From the NCBI RefSeq assembly GCF_003851885.1, contig NZ_BHZE01000019.1, positions 1-54,687 on the forward strand: a DNA stretch of 54,687 bases, in the 5' to 3' direction. Position numbers and translations under genes: made by a program. Below the pieces are notes generated by a model, which was not told the origin of the DNA, made no database searches, and saw nothing but the letters and a program-made list of their open reading frames with translations. This stretch comes from Thermaurantimonas aggregans. Its GTDB lineage: Bacteria > Bacteroidota > Bacteroidia > Flavobacteriales > Schleiferiaceae. Shown piece by piece: positions 19,595-28,340 of this stretch; within the stretch, counting starts at the first letter, position 1; every line of letters starts with the position of its first letter.

Positions 19595-20911
19595 ATGAGA
19601 AAAACAATCATCCTTCTTTTTGTGGCAGCTGGCTTTGCTTCTGTAGCCCAAATTGGTCCTACAGTAAGCTCAGCAGTTATTGCTCTCGAGCGAAGAAATG
19701 ACCTGGCCGATGCCAAGCGAAACATCGACAATGCTACTGCTAAGCTCAAAGAAGTAGGTACTTCCGGCATCAAACCCAAAGATTTAGCCAAGTACTATTA
19801 CTACAATGGAAAGATTCACCTTGAAATCTATCAATCACAAAATCAGGCAATTTCTAGCTTAGAACCCAATGCTCTCGACATTGCAGCCGAAAATCTGAAA
19901 AACAACCTTGAGTACGAAAAATCTATCAACAAGAAGTTTTTCTCAGAGCAGGCTGTAGCCGATATGTACACCGTCATTAACCTCATTCAGCGCAGAGGTG
20001 AAAAGAATGCCAGAAACGAAAAGCTTGAAGAAGCTTACAAAGACTTCATGCTCTCTTTTGAGCTTGGAAAATCCCCTGGCATTAACATTATAGATACTGT
20101 GATGCTATACAACGCTGCGCTGATGAAATTCAACGCAAAAGACTTCCCCGAGGCAATCCGACTATTCAATCAACTGCTCCAGCTCAACTACAAAGGAGTG
20201 CAATATTTTGCCTACGACAACGAGCAAAAGCGCGAAGTTCAGTTTGGCTCTCCCAAGGAATTGCAGCGCAATATCAAGTTGAGACCCGATCGCTTCACCA
20301 ACCCTCGCGAAGAGGGAGACATTCGTCCTGACCTCTACATCATGCTGGCTGTTGCATACAAGAGCATAAACGACCAAGAAAATTACGTCGCCATTTTGAA
20401 GAAAGCTCGTGCCGAATACCCGAATGAAGAGCGATTCATCCGCGAAGAGCTCGACAGCTACATTAAAACAAAACAATATGACAAGGCAGTGGCTAACCTT
20501 AAGCTGTCGCTCCAAAACGAACCCAACAACAAGCTTTTCTGGTTTATCCTCGGTACGATTTATCACACCGAAATGAACGACCTGAAACAAGCTGAAGAAG
20601 CCTATGACAAGGCTCTAGCCATTGATGAAAATTACGCCGACGTGCTCTACATGAAAGGTCTCATTTACATTACTAAAGCTAATGACTTGGTAGAGCAAAT
20701 GAACAAGCTAAGCTTTAATGAAACTAAAAAGTTTGAAAAGCTAAAGAGCCAGCAATTGGACCTCTTCCGCCAGGCGTTGCCCCTGTTTGAAAAAGCGCAT
20801 CAAATCAATCCAAAAGACAAAGACACTATCAAGGCTCTGCGCGAAGTGTACTATAAGCTTGGCAATACCCAAAAGGCTTTGGAAATGGATAAACTCCTTC
20901 AACAAGGATAA
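19595..20911 (+). CDS. Secreted tetratricopeptide-repeat protein
   Basis: The 438-residue protein has a signal peptide ending in VAQ (about residue 18) and helical repeats over most of its length. Clear TPR units lie in the C-terminal half, such as DLKQAEEAYDKALAIDENYA and DLFRQALPLFEKAHQINPKD. It is probably periplasmic and acts as a scaffold; the partner is unknown. I use the ATG at 19595 rather than the in-frame TTG at 19571 because the signal peptide then starts normally. A bidirectional terminator follows. Confidence 0.85.
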   Translation: MRKTIILLFVAAGFASVAQIGPTVSSAVIALERRNDLADAKRNIDNATAKLKEVGTSGIKPKDLAKYYYYNGKIHLEIYQSQNQAISSLEPNALDIAAENLKNNLEYEKSINKKFFSEQAVADMYTVINLIQRRGEKNARNEKLEEAYKDFMLSFELGKSPGINIIDTVMLYNAALMKFNAKDFPEAIRLFNQLLQLNYKGVQYFAYDNEQKREVQFGSPKELQRNIKLRPDRFTNPREEGDIRPDLYIMLAVAYKSINDQENYVAILKKARAEYPNEERFIREELDSYIKTKQYDKAVANLKLSLQNEPNNKLFWFILGTIYHTEMNDLKQAEEAYDKALAIDENYADVLYMKGLIYITKANDLVEQMNKLSFNETKKFEKLKSQQLDLFRQALPLFEKAHQINPKDKDTIKALREVYYKLGNTQKALEMDKLLQQG

Positions 20912-20931
20912 CATAAAGTAATCACAAAAAG

Positions 20932-20973
20932 AAAAAAGCGCTAAAGCCGTGATAGCTTAAGCGCTTTTTTTTT
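20932..20973. terminator. Bidirectional terminator between TPR gene and SUI1-like gene
   Basis: AAAAAAGCGCT pairs with AGCGCTTTTTT, extended inward by AAGC/GCTT, with nine T on the plus side and six A at the other end that read as T on the minus strand. It serves two convergent genes and its T tract runs into the SUI1-like stop codon (20972-20974). Confidence 0.85.
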
Positions 20974-21340
20974 ATCCTCCTATATTTTTTGTTTTGATTT
21001 TTTTAGCTGCAAACCAATTTGCTACCTCCTTTCGACAATTCCCTTGAAGCACAATTTCGCCATCTTTGACACTGCCTCCGGTGCTTAGTGCTTTTTTAAG
21101 CTCCGAAGCAGTTTGCTCAATATCTATTGAGGCTGGTAAATTTCGAACGATGGTTACTGGCTTTCCATTTCTACCTTTTATTTCGTAGTGAAGCTCTACT
21201 ACACTTTTGTTATTTGTATCATTTCCATCCTCCATTGAATCTGCTAAGGCAGCTAGGGCTTCAAAAGGATTATACCTGGCATTGGTGCTGTAAGAAAAAG
21301 AATAATCCTCACTGACGTCTTTTGATTTTGACTTTTTCAC
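20972..21340 (-). CDS. SUI1/eIF1-like translation factor (YciH family)
   Basis: The 122-residue protein has a basic, Ser-rich N-terminal segment and a C-terminal SUI1 domain (about residues 45-120) with the family pattern GKPVTIVRNLP, LKKALSTGGSVKDGEIVLQG and a basic end. Eukaryotic eIF1 selects start codons; bacterial YciH relatives are thought to bind the 30S subunit and inhibit aberrant initiation. It lies downstream of rpsT but is separated by a terminator and has its own -7 box. Confidence 0.88.
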   Translation of the reverse strand: MKKSKSKDVSEDYSFSYSTNARYNPFEALAALADSMEDGNDTNNKSVVELHYEIKGRNGKPVTIVRNLPASIDIEQTASELKKALSTGGSVKDGEIVLQGNCRKEVANWFAAKKIKTKNIGG

Positions 21341-21359
21341 GTGCGTAAAAAATTCTGTA

Positions 21360-21367
21360 CAAAAATA
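21360..21367 (-). promoter_or_regulatory. -7 promoter box of the SUI1-like gene
   Basis: Minus-strand TATTTTTG matches TAnnTTTG exactly, 19 bases before the ATG. It falls in the T-rich tail of the rpsT terminator. Confidence 0.5.
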
Positions 21368-21398
21368 AAAAGCGCCATCGGTATAGCCGTGGCGCTTT
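21361..21398 (-). terminator. Intrinsic terminator of rpsT
   Basis: On the minus strand AAAGCGCCA (21398-21390) pairs with TGGCGCTTT (21377-21369), followed by TTATTTTT. It starts 19 bases after the rpsT stop codon. Confidence 0.85.
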
Positions 21399-21417
21399 AA
21401 AGTCTTAGAAAACTAAT

Positions 21418-21684
21418 TTATGCTGTAGCAGCCTTAAGCTTATTGACGTGTCTCATCAGCTTTGACTTCAGGTTAGCTGACTTATTCTTGTGGATGATGC
21501 CTCTTTTTACAAGTTTATCGACCATTGAAATAACTTTCGGAAGCACTTGAGCTGCTTCGTTAGAATCGGTCATAGCTCTTAATCTCTTAACAGCATTTCT
21601 GGCTGTTTTGTAATAATATCTATTGTGAAGACGTCTTTTTTCGTTTTGACGAATTCTTTTGAGTGCTGATTTGTGATTTGCCAT
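21418..21684 (-). CDS. rpsT: 30S ribosomal protein S20
   Basis: The 88-residue, Lys/Arg-rich protein begins [18 protein letters not shown] and contains [20 protein letters not shown], the conserved S20 core. S20 is an early-binding protein of the 30S subunit contacting 16S rRNA. I start it at the ATG at 21684; a longer frame would run into the tRNA gene. Only 25 bases separate it from the 3' end of the second tRNA-Glu, so tRNA processing and rpsT expression may share a transcript. Confidence 0.95.
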   Translation of the reverse strand: MANHKSALKRIRQNEKRRLHNRYYYKTARNAVKRLRAMTDSNEAAQVLPKVISMVDKLVKRGIIHKNKSANLKSKLMRHVNKLKAATA

Positions 21685-21709
21685 TTTATCTAATCCAGTT
21701 TTTTGGTTG

Positions 21710-21781
21710 TAGCCCATAGGGGAATCGAACCCCTCTTTTCAGAATGAAAATCTGACGTCCTAACCGATAGACGAATGGGCC
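21710..21781 (-). tRNA. tRNA-Glu (anticodon TTC), proximal to rpsT
   Basis: A 72-base cloverleaf on the minus strand starts GGCCCATTCGTCTATCGG. The anticodon stem TCAGA/TCTGA encloses loop TTTTCAT with anticodon TTC. The T loop is GGGGTTCGATTCCCC. The acceptor ends ATGGGCT plus discriminator A, and CCA is not encoded (CAA follows). The sequence is identical to the neighbouring copy. Confidence 0.95.
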
Positions 21782-21792
21782 GAAAGGCTTGG

Positions 21793-21864
21793 TAGCCCAT
21801 AGGGGAATCGAACCCCTCTTTTCAGAATGAAAATCTGACGTCCTAACCGATAGACGAATGGGCC
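21793..21864 (-). tRNA. tRNA-Glu (anticodon TTC), promoter-proximal copy
   Basis: This 72-base copy is identical base for base to the one at 21710-21781, and 11 bases separate them. Here the three bases after the discriminator (21792-21790) happen to read CCA. It follows a good promoter at 21882-21912. Confidence 0.95.
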
Positions 21865-21881
21865 TTCCTGCAATCGGGCTG

Positions 21882-21912
21882 CAAAAATATATCACTTTTA
21901 TTTTCTACCAAA
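21882..21912 (-). promoter_or_regulatory. Promoter of the tRNA-Glu/tRNA-Glu/rpsT unit
   Basis: Minus-strand TTTG (21912-21909), a spacer of exactly 19 bases, and TATTTTTG (21889-21882) match both elements of the Bacteroidota housekeeping promoter. The -7 box is 17 bases before the tRNA 5' end. It is the only site in the window where I found both elements at ideal spacing. Confidence 0.8.
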
Positions 21913-22033
21913 AGTTACCTTAAAATATTACAATGATTCTTTCTTTTGATTTTCAGCACTTTATTGTTATCAATTACCACTTACAACGCGTATTAATTCT
22001 TCATTAAGACTCTAAGGTGGTGCGAAACTTTGG

Positions 22034-22041
22034 TACCTTTG
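22034..22041 (+). promoter_or_regulatory. -7 promoter box of mfd
   Basis: TACCTTTG matches TAnnTTTG exactly, 74 bases before the mfd ATG. The remaining 21913-22115 region shows nothing else I recognise. Confidence 0.45.
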
Positions 22042-22115
22042 CTTCAGAGAATCAAACTTGTGGTAAACCATACTGCCACATCTTTGTCTATTCATTGATT
22101 TAGGAAAAACGAGAA

Positions 22116-25100
22116 ATGTTCAGTCAATCAAAAACTGTTTCAGCACTTTTAAAGGATTACGAAGCAGCTGATTTGTCAATTCATTTAAAAGAACTTTTAA
22201 AAAATCCCACAACAATTAACGTTCACCTTCACGGTGTGCAAGGCTCACTTATCTCAATCATTACTGCGCTTACGCATAAATTTTCAGCTAAAAACTGTTT
22301 GTTGCTCTCTCCTTTTAACGATGAGTCGTCGTATTTTTTCAACGACTTGCAGGAGCTGTTAGGTCAAGAGAGCGTATTTTACTTTCCTCCATCGCATAAG
22401 CAACCTTACGAAATAGAGGAAACTGATAATGCCAATGTGCTTTTGCGTGCCGAAACACTGAGCCGCATCGCTACCAATCCCCAACCTTGCGTAGTAGTAA
22501 CCTCAGCCGATGCCTTGTTTGAAAAGGTGATTTCTCAGAAATCACTTGCCCGACAAATGATTGAGGTAAACGTGGGGATGGTATTGAGTATTGACTTTTT
22601 GAATGAAACCTTATTTGAATACGGCTTTGAACGCGTTGATTTTGTAACAGAACCTGGTCAGTTTAGCATACGCGGTGGCGTAGTCGATGTATTCTCATAC
22701 GTAAACGAACATCCATACAGATTGGAATTCTTTGGAGATGAAGTAGAGAGCATTCGACTGTTTCAGATCGATACGCAACTGTCGTTCTCCAAGGTCGATA
22801 AAGCTCTCCTGCTGCCCAACATCGAAAACAAGCTGGTTGAGGACCAGCGTTTGTCGCTCGCAGAAGCTATGGGCGATGACAAAACCATAGTGCTCTTGGT
22901 AGATAGTCCTCAGATTTTGGCCAGGATGAACCAACTAATGGAAAAAGCCCAGCAAAAATTCCAATTACTCACCTCTCCAATTCGCCATTTGGCGCCTGAG
23001 AATTTATTTATCTCGGGAGATGATTTTTTTGAATGGTTAAAATCAAAAAATTCAAAATCAATTGAATTAGGAAATTCAACCGCCTTCAAAGAGGTAGCTT
23101 CATTAGACTTTTCTTGCAGTCCTCATCCTGTTTTTCACAAGAATTTTGAAACGCTCTCTGAATATCTACATCAGAAAAATGCGGAAGGATACGAAGTAAC
23201 CATCAGCTGCAGTAGCGCTCGGCAAATGGAGCGTCTGCACTCTGCATTGAGCGAACACGGTTGCTCGGCAGAATTTTTCACTGCTCTGCTCACCTTACAC
23301 GAAGGTTTTGAAGATCACACCCACCGAAAAGTACTACTTACTGACCATCAGATTTTTGAGCGTTTTCACCGTTTTAAAATCAAGAATTTTTATGAGCAGA
23401 AACAGGCCATCACTCTTAAAGAGCTTACATCGCTGCAATACGGCGATTATGTGGCACACATCGATTACGGCATTGGGAAGTTTGCTGGCCTACAGAAAAT
23501 CGAAAACGACGGCAAGGTTCAAGAAGCCATCAAGCTCATCTACAAAGACAACGATGTACTCTATGTAAGCATCCATGCTCTGCACAAGATATCAAAGTAC
23601 AATGGCAAGGAAGGCACCGAGCCCACCCTGAGTAAGCTCGGAACCAATACATGGACTAAGAAAAAAGAAGCTGCCAAACGAAAGGTAAAAGAACTCGCCT
23701 TCGACCTCATACAACTCTATGCAAAACGCAAAGCCAGCAAAGGCTTTGCGTTTTCACCCGACAGCTATCTACAAGCTGAGCTCGAGGCATCTTTTATCTA
23801 TGAAGATACACCCGACCAGCTCAAAGCCACTGCCGACATCAAGGCCGATATGGAAAGCGATACACCAATGGACCGCCTTGTATGTGGCGATGTGGGCTTC
23901 GGAAAGACAGAAGTAGCGATACGCGCTGCCTTTAAAGCGGCTGTAGATGGCAAACAAACTGCCGTGTTGGTGCCTACGACCATTCTTGCCTTTCAGCATT
24001 ACAAGACCTTCTCTAACCGCTTGAAAAACTTCCCCGTCAAAGTAGAATATTTATCGCGCTTTAAGACCCCGAAACAGCAGAAAGAAATACTTGAAAAACT
24101 GGAAAAAGGAGAAATCGACATCATCATCGGAACCAATGTGTTGGTGAGCGACCGCGTAAAGTTCAAAGACCTTGGGCTGCTAATCATTGATGAAGAACAG
24201 AAATTTGGCGTAGCAGTAAAAGAAAAACTCAAAACCCTGCGAGTAAATATCGATACCCTTACACTCACTGCAACTCCCATACCTCGTACCCTACAATTTA
24301 GCTTGATGGCAGCACGCGACCTTTCGGTGATGACCACTCCCCCGCCCAATCGCCAACCGGTCGATACACAAATAATTACTTGGAATGAAGAAGTGATCCG
24401 CGATACCATCATTCAGGAATTGCAGCGAGACGGTCAAGTGTACTTTATCCATAACCGAATTGAAAACATTTATGAAATCGCTGGCCTACTTCAGCGACTT
24501 GTACCAGGTGCAAACATAGCTGTAGCCCACGGACGGATGGAAGGCACTAAATTGGAAGAAATCCTCCTGGGATTTATGGAAGGCGACTACGATATATTGG
24601 TTAGTACTTCTATCGCCGAAAATGGTCTCGACATCCCGAATGCTAATACAATCATCATCAATCAAGCTCACAACTTTGGTCTGAGCGACCTACACCAGCT
24701 TCGCGGGCGCGTAGGACGCAGCAATAAAAAGGCTTATTGTAAGCTTATAGCTCCTCCGCTCTCAAGCCTTCCGGAGTTCTCGCGAAAGCGCCTTAAAGCC
24801 ATCGAACAATTCAACGACCTCGGAAGCGGCTTTCAAATTGCTCTTAAAGACCTTGAAATCAGAGGAGCAGGTAACCTGCTCGGCGGGGAGCAAAGCGGAT
24901 TTATTACCGACATTGGTTTTGAAACGTACCAAAAAATTCTTGAGGAAGCTATACAAGAACTGAAAGAAAACGAATTCAAAGAGCTCTACGAAACCGAACT
25001 CTCCAAAAACATTACTCCGAAAGAATGCAGCATTGAAACCGATATCGAAGTACTCTTTCCGGACGAGTATATCAACAAAACGGAAGAACGCTTCAGGCTA

Positions 25101-25490
25101 TATCAACAACTCGACCAGGTACAAAATGAAGAAGAACTGGCAAAATTCGAAGAAGAACTCGTGGATCGATTTGGTCCATTACCTCAACCAGCCTCAGAAC
25201 TACTCAACAGTATTAAGCTTAGATTGCTCGCTCGCGAATGCGGTTTTGAAAAAATTACCATTAAACAAGGAGTATTTCTTGGATATTTTCCTCAAAATCC
25301 GAAACACCCCTTCTACCAAAGCGAAAAATTCAAACAAATGTTACAAAATATTTCTATGTTTAAACACATTCAATTAAAGGAGAAAAACGAAAAACTCTTC
25401 TTGCGCATTGATAATATAAACAGTATTAAAAGTGCTATGGATTGGATAGTGAAAATAGCTCGGCACCCTATGCCTGCATCACTAACGTAA
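22116..25490 (+). CDS. mfd: Transcription-repair coupling factor
   Basis: The 1124-residue protein has the Mfd domain order: UvrB-homology region (about 10-350), RNA polymerase interaction domain (about 440-500, SLQYGDYVAHIDYGIGKF), RecG-like translocase motor with Walker A GDVGFGKTEVA, DEEQ box and TATPIPRTL, and a C-terminal TRCF domain. It strips stalled RNA polymerase from damaged DNA and recruits UvrA. The length is close to the usual 1100-1150. It seems to be a single-gene unit with a 193-base gap to the next gene. Confidence 0.97.
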   Translation: MFSQSKTVSALLKDYEAADLSIHLKELLKNPTTINVHLHGVQGSLISIITALTHKFSAKNCLLLSPFNDESSYFFNDLQELLGQESVFYFPPSHKQPYEIEETDNANVLLRAETLSRIATNPQPCVVVTSADALFEKVISQKSLARQMIEVNVGMVLSIDFLNETLFEYGFERVDFVTEPGQFSIRGGVVDVFSYVNEHPYRLEFFGDEVESIRLFQIDTQLSFSKVDKALLLPNIENKLVEDQRLSLAEAMGDDKTIVLLVDSPQILARMNQLMEKAQQKFQLLTSPIRHLAPENLFISGDDFFEWLKSKNSKSIELGNSTAFKEVASLDFSCSPHPVFHKNFETLSEYLHQKNAEGYEVTISCSSARQMERLHSALSEHGCSAEFFTALLTLHEGFEDHTHRKVLLTDHQIFERFHRFKIKNFYEQKQAITLKELTSLQYGDYVAHIDYGIGKFAGLQKIENDGKVQEAIKLIYKDNDVLYVSIHALHKISKYNGKEGTEPTLSKLGTNTWTKKKEAAKRKVKELAFDLIQLYAKRKASKGFAFSPDSYLQAELEASFIYEDTPDQLKATADIKADMESDTPMDRLVCGDVGFGKTEVAIRAAFKAAVDGKQTAVLVPTTILAFQHYKTFSNRLKNFPVKVEYLSRFKTPKQQKEILEKLEKGEIDIIIGTNVLVSDRVKFKDLGLLIIDEEQKFGVAVKEKLKTLRVNIDTLTLTATPIPRTLQFSLMAARDLSVMTTPPPNRQPVDTQIITWNEEVIRDTIIQELQRDGQVYFIHNRIENIYEIAGLLQRLVPGANIAVAHGRMEGTKLEEILLGFMEGDYDILVSTSIAENGLDIPNANTIIINQAHNFGLSDLHQLRGRVGRSNKKAYCKLIAPPLSSLPEFSRKRLKAIEQFNDLGSGFQIALKDLEIRGAGNLLGGEQSGFITDIGFETYQKILEEAIQELKENEFKELYETELSKNITPKECSIETDIEVLFPDEYINKTEERFRLYQQLDQVQNEEELAKFEEELVDRFGPLPQPASELLNSIKLRLLARECGFEKITIKQGVFLGYFPQNPKHPFYQSEKFKQMLQNISMFKHIQLKEKNEKLFLRIDNINSIKSAMDWIVKIARHPMPASLT

Positions 25491-25639
25491 TAAAAATTTG
25501 ACAATATTCTGATTGGAAAACTTTAAAAACAATTTCCAAAAATTTTCAATTAACGAAATGCAATAATTTTTTTTATCGAATGTTAAATGATTTAGTAATA
25601 TTGTCGCCCGAAAAATAGTTATTCAATACTTCAAATGAC

Positions 25640-25647
25640 TATTTTTG
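25640..25647 (+). promoter_or_regulatory. -7 promoter box of the porP-like/gldJ unit
   Basis: TATTTTTG matches TAnnTTTG exactly, 36 bases before the ATG. A near match TAATATTG lies at 25596-25603. The rest of 25491-25683 is AT-rich without other recognisable features. Confidence 0.4.
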
Positions 25648-25683
25648 TAAAAACGAATGACAATCTTGTAAAACCTTGTATAA

Positions 25684-26670
25684 ATGTCGATCAGAGGTAA
25701 AACTCTATTTCAAATTATTGTACTTTTTTCCTTTTTATCGGGTGTAAATGCACAAGACGCCCATTTTTCACAATACTACGCCAATCCCCTTTATCTGAAC
25801 CCAGCATTTGCCGGTGTGGCTCGCTGTCCTAAAGTGCATTTGAACTACCGCTCACAGTATCCCATCGGAAATGTTTATCAAACCTTTTCAGCGTCATACG
25901 ACCAATATTTCGATAATTTAAAAGGCGGAATAGGGTTTTTGGTTCTGCGCGATGAAGCCGGAGACGGTACGCTCAGTACCACTGAAATCGGTGCCATCTA
26001 TTCGTACCATTTGCAGGTATCGAGAAAATTTTCAGTGCTGGCCGGATTCCAAGCCAACTTCAGACAAAGAACGCTCGAATGGGGCAACTTCCGCTTTCCG
26101 GATATGATTGACCCCTTCTACGGATTTGTAAAACCAACAGAAGAAGTAGGTCCCGATCGCGTTCAAAACAATCATGTTGATTTATCTGTCGGCTTCATTG
26201 GTTATTCAAAAGATTTTTACATCGGCGTTGCTGGTCATCATCTCACCCAGCCTGATGAGAGTTTTTTCGTAGAAAGCAAGCTTCCGTTTAAGCTCACCAT
26301 TCACTCAGGCGCCAATATTCCCATAAGCCGTAGAAGATTGTACGGCGAATATCAAAGCGTCTTAATCCCAAACGTTGTAATCCAAAATCAAGGGTCATTC
26401 TGGTCATTTTTTGGTGGCCTATCGTTTAACTATGCAGCTATCACTGGTGGTTTAGGTCTGAGACATGGCAATACCAACCCAGATGCCCTCGTTATACTAC
26501 TCGGATTAGCACCCTCTGAAATGCCTTGGAGAATCGGATACAGCTACGACTATACTGTTAGCAAGCTCACCAATGCGCTGGGTGGAGCACACGAAATTTC
26601 AATAATGTATCAGTTTGCTTGTCCGAAAAAAGTCAAAAAAATTGAACCTTTGCGTTGTCCAAAATTTTAA
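25684..26670 (+). CDS. PorP/SprF-family type IX secretion membrane protein
   Basis: The 328-residue protein has a signal peptide ending NAQ (about residue 23), then the family hallmark DAHFSQYYANPLYLNPAFAG. The remainder is a series of amphipathic strands typical of the PorP/SprF outer-membrane barrel, ending with a Cys/Lys-rich tail. PorP anchors or partners T9SS components; SprF paralogues are needed for secretion of specific adhesins. Because gldJ rather than porK follows, I do not call it porP itself. It is 27 bases upstream of gldJ and probably cotranscribed. Confidence 0.9.
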   Translation: MSIRGKTLFQIIVLFSFLSGVNAQDAHFSQYYANPLYLNPAFAGVARCPKVHLNYRSQYPIGNVYQTFSASYDQYFDNLKGGIGFLVLRDEAGDGTLSTTEIGAIYSYHLQVSRKFSVLAGFQANFRQRTLEWGNFRFPDMIDPFYGFVKPTEEVGPDRVQNNHVDLSVGFIGYSKDFYIGVAGHHLTQPDESFFVESKLPFKLTIHSGANIPISRRRLYGEYQSVLIPNVVIQNQGSFWSFFGGLSFNYAAITGGLGLRHGNTNPDALVILLGLAPSEMPWRIGYSYDYTVSKLTNALGGAHEISIMYQFACPKKVKKIEPLRCPKF

Positions 26671-26697
26671 TCTTTGCAAAATCGTATAATAGAGCAT

Positions 26698-28272
26698 ATG
26701 AGAAACCTTTTGCCACTTGCCTCATTAGCCCTTGTAGCTCTCATAAGCAGCTGTGGAAAGCCCAAGTCAAGCACCACAGGCTGGCGAATCAACGACACAA
26801 AACACGGGGGCTTTATGGCCAATCTGAAATTTAAAGGCCAAATGACCGGCCCGGGTCTCGTGTTTATTGAAGGTGGTACATTTACCATGGGTCGCGTAGA
26901 GGAAGACGTGATTAAGGATTGGAACAACATACCTCGCCAGGTTACAGTGTCGTCTTTCTACATGGATGAGCACGAGGTAACCAATCTGGCCTATCGCGAA
27001 TACCTCTACTGGCTGCAGAGAGTTTTTGACCTCGATTATTTTCCTGAAATATATCGCTCTGCTTTACCAGACACGCTCGTTTGGAGAGATAAGCTCGCTT
27101 ACAACGAGGCTTTAGTGGAAAACTACTTACGCTATCCGGCATACAACTTCTATCCGGTAGTGGGCGTAAACTGGGAGCAAGCCATGAAGTACTGTGCTTG
27201 GCGTACCGACCGTGTGAATGAAATGATCTTGATCGAAAAAGGTGTTCTTTCACCACTAAACGATCAAAAAGATGCTGATCACTTCGATACTGAAGTTTAC
27301 CTCTATCTGCCTGGTGAATATACTCAGCAAAACAAAAAAGGTTTAAAAGACTACCGTCCAAATAGTCCCTATGGAAAAGAAGGACGTCCTGTAACCATTG
27401 AAGATGGCATCCTGCTTCCGAAATACCGTCTGCCAACCGAAGCTGAGTGGGAATATGCTGCTTACGGTAACATTGGCAACCGTCAATTCGACAGATTGTA
27501 CGAAGGCAATAAATTTACTTGGGCGGGTAATTCGATGAGAAACTCTGATAGCCGTTCGCGTGGGGATATGCTCGGAAACTTCAAGAGAGGCCGTGGCGAC
27601 AATATGGGTCTTGGTGGCTGGCTCAACGACCAGGCTGACATTACCATGCAAGTAAAATTCTATCCGCCAAACGATTTCGGACTCTACGATATGGAAGGCA
27701 ATGTGGCTGAATGGGTATTGGACGTGTACAGACCTTTGAGCTTTGAAGATATTACCGACTTCCGACCCTTCAGAGGTAATGAATTTACAACCTTCGACAC
27801 AGATTATCAGGGAGCCGGTGAGCTTACCGTGCTTCAGGAAGCTCAGGTCGATCAAAACGGAAAAATCATCAGACTACCGGGTCAGCTCCCTATCCGCCCT
27901 GTAACAGAGCAAGAAAATCTAAACCGTAGAAACTATCAATACAGCGACTACCGCGACTACCTCGATGGAGATGTTGAGTCGAGCATTTACTACAGCAAAG
28001 ATGTGCCTCAAGGCGAGTCTCCCATGTATGACTACAACAAAACAACCCTCGTTGGCAATACTGTGCGCGTAGTAAAAGGAGCCTCCTGGAAAGACAGGCA
28101 ATACTGGGTAAGCCCGGGTACGCGCAGATTTATGGAACAGACGGTGGCTACTGACTGGATTGGCTTCCGCTGTGCCATGGATCGCCTGGGTATGCAAAAC
28201 GATCTGAAGCGTAAAAAGACTTCTAAGAAGCCCAAGCGCCAGAAGTTTAGACCCTACCGTATGAGTAGATAA
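26698..28272 (+). CDS. gldJ: Gliding motility lipoprotein GldJ
   Basis: The 524-residue protein has a lipoprotein signal (Cys19 in LISSCGK) and a formylglycine-generating-enzyme-like (FGE-sulfatase) domain over most of its length: GPGLVFIEGGTFTMG, FYMDEHEVTNLAYREYL, PVVGVNWEQAMKYCAWR, YRLPTEAEWEYAA, DFGLYDMEGNVAEWV and a C-terminal VKGASWKDRQYW. The order and spacing match GldJ rather than GldK. GldJ stabilises GldK and the T9SS/gliding motor. I use the ATG at 26698, not the TTG at 26674, because it gives a normal signal peptide. The basic C-terminal tail (KRKKTSKKPKRQK) is notable. Confidence 0.9.
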   Translation: MRNLLPLASLALVALISSCGKPKSSTTGWRINDTKHGGFMANLKFKGQMTGPGLVFIEGGTFTMGRVEEDVIKDWNNIPRQVTVSSFYMDEHEVTNLAYREYLYWLQRVFDLDYFPEIYRSALPDTLVWRDKLAYNEALVENYLRYPAYNFYPVVGVNWEQAMKYCAWRTDRVNEMILIEKGVLSPLNDQKDADHFDTEVYLYLPGEYTQQNKKGLKDYRPNSPYGKEGRPVTIEDGILLPKYRLPTEAEWEYAAYGNIGNRQFDRLYEGNKFTWAGNSMRNSDSRSRGDMLGNFKRGRGDNMGLGGWLNDQADITMQVKFYPPNDFGLYDMEGNVAEWVLDVYRPLSFEDITDFRPFRGNEFTTFDTDYQGAGELTVLQEAQVDQNGKIIRLPGQLPIRPVTEQENLNRRNYQYSDYRDYLDGDVESSIYYSKDVPQGESPMYDYNKTTLVGNTVRVVKGASWKDRQYWVSPGTRRFMEQTVATDWIGFRCAMDRLGMQNDLKRKKTSKKPKRQKFRPYRMSR

Positions 28273-28293
28273 ATTTTTTATGTAAAAGGATTT

Positions 28294-28324
28294 AAACCTC
28301 CGTCCGAAAGCACGGAGGTTTTTT
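28294..28324 (+). terminator. Intrinsic terminator of gldJ
   Basis: AAACCTCCGT and ACGGAGGTTT form a 10-bp stem with an 8-base loop, followed by T residues. It lies 21 bases after the gldJ stop and 17 bases before pssA. Confidence 0.9.
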
Positions 28325-28340
28325 ATTTCTTTGCACAGCG

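Noticed and set aside
21686-21895. Open frame over the two tRNA genes
   Set aside because: It is the translation of tRNA-Glu copies; the duplicated peptide reflects the tRNA duplication.
27343-27855. A 170-residue open frame antisense to gldJ
   Set aside because: It lies opposite conserved FGE-domain sequence and has no recognisable motif or start context.
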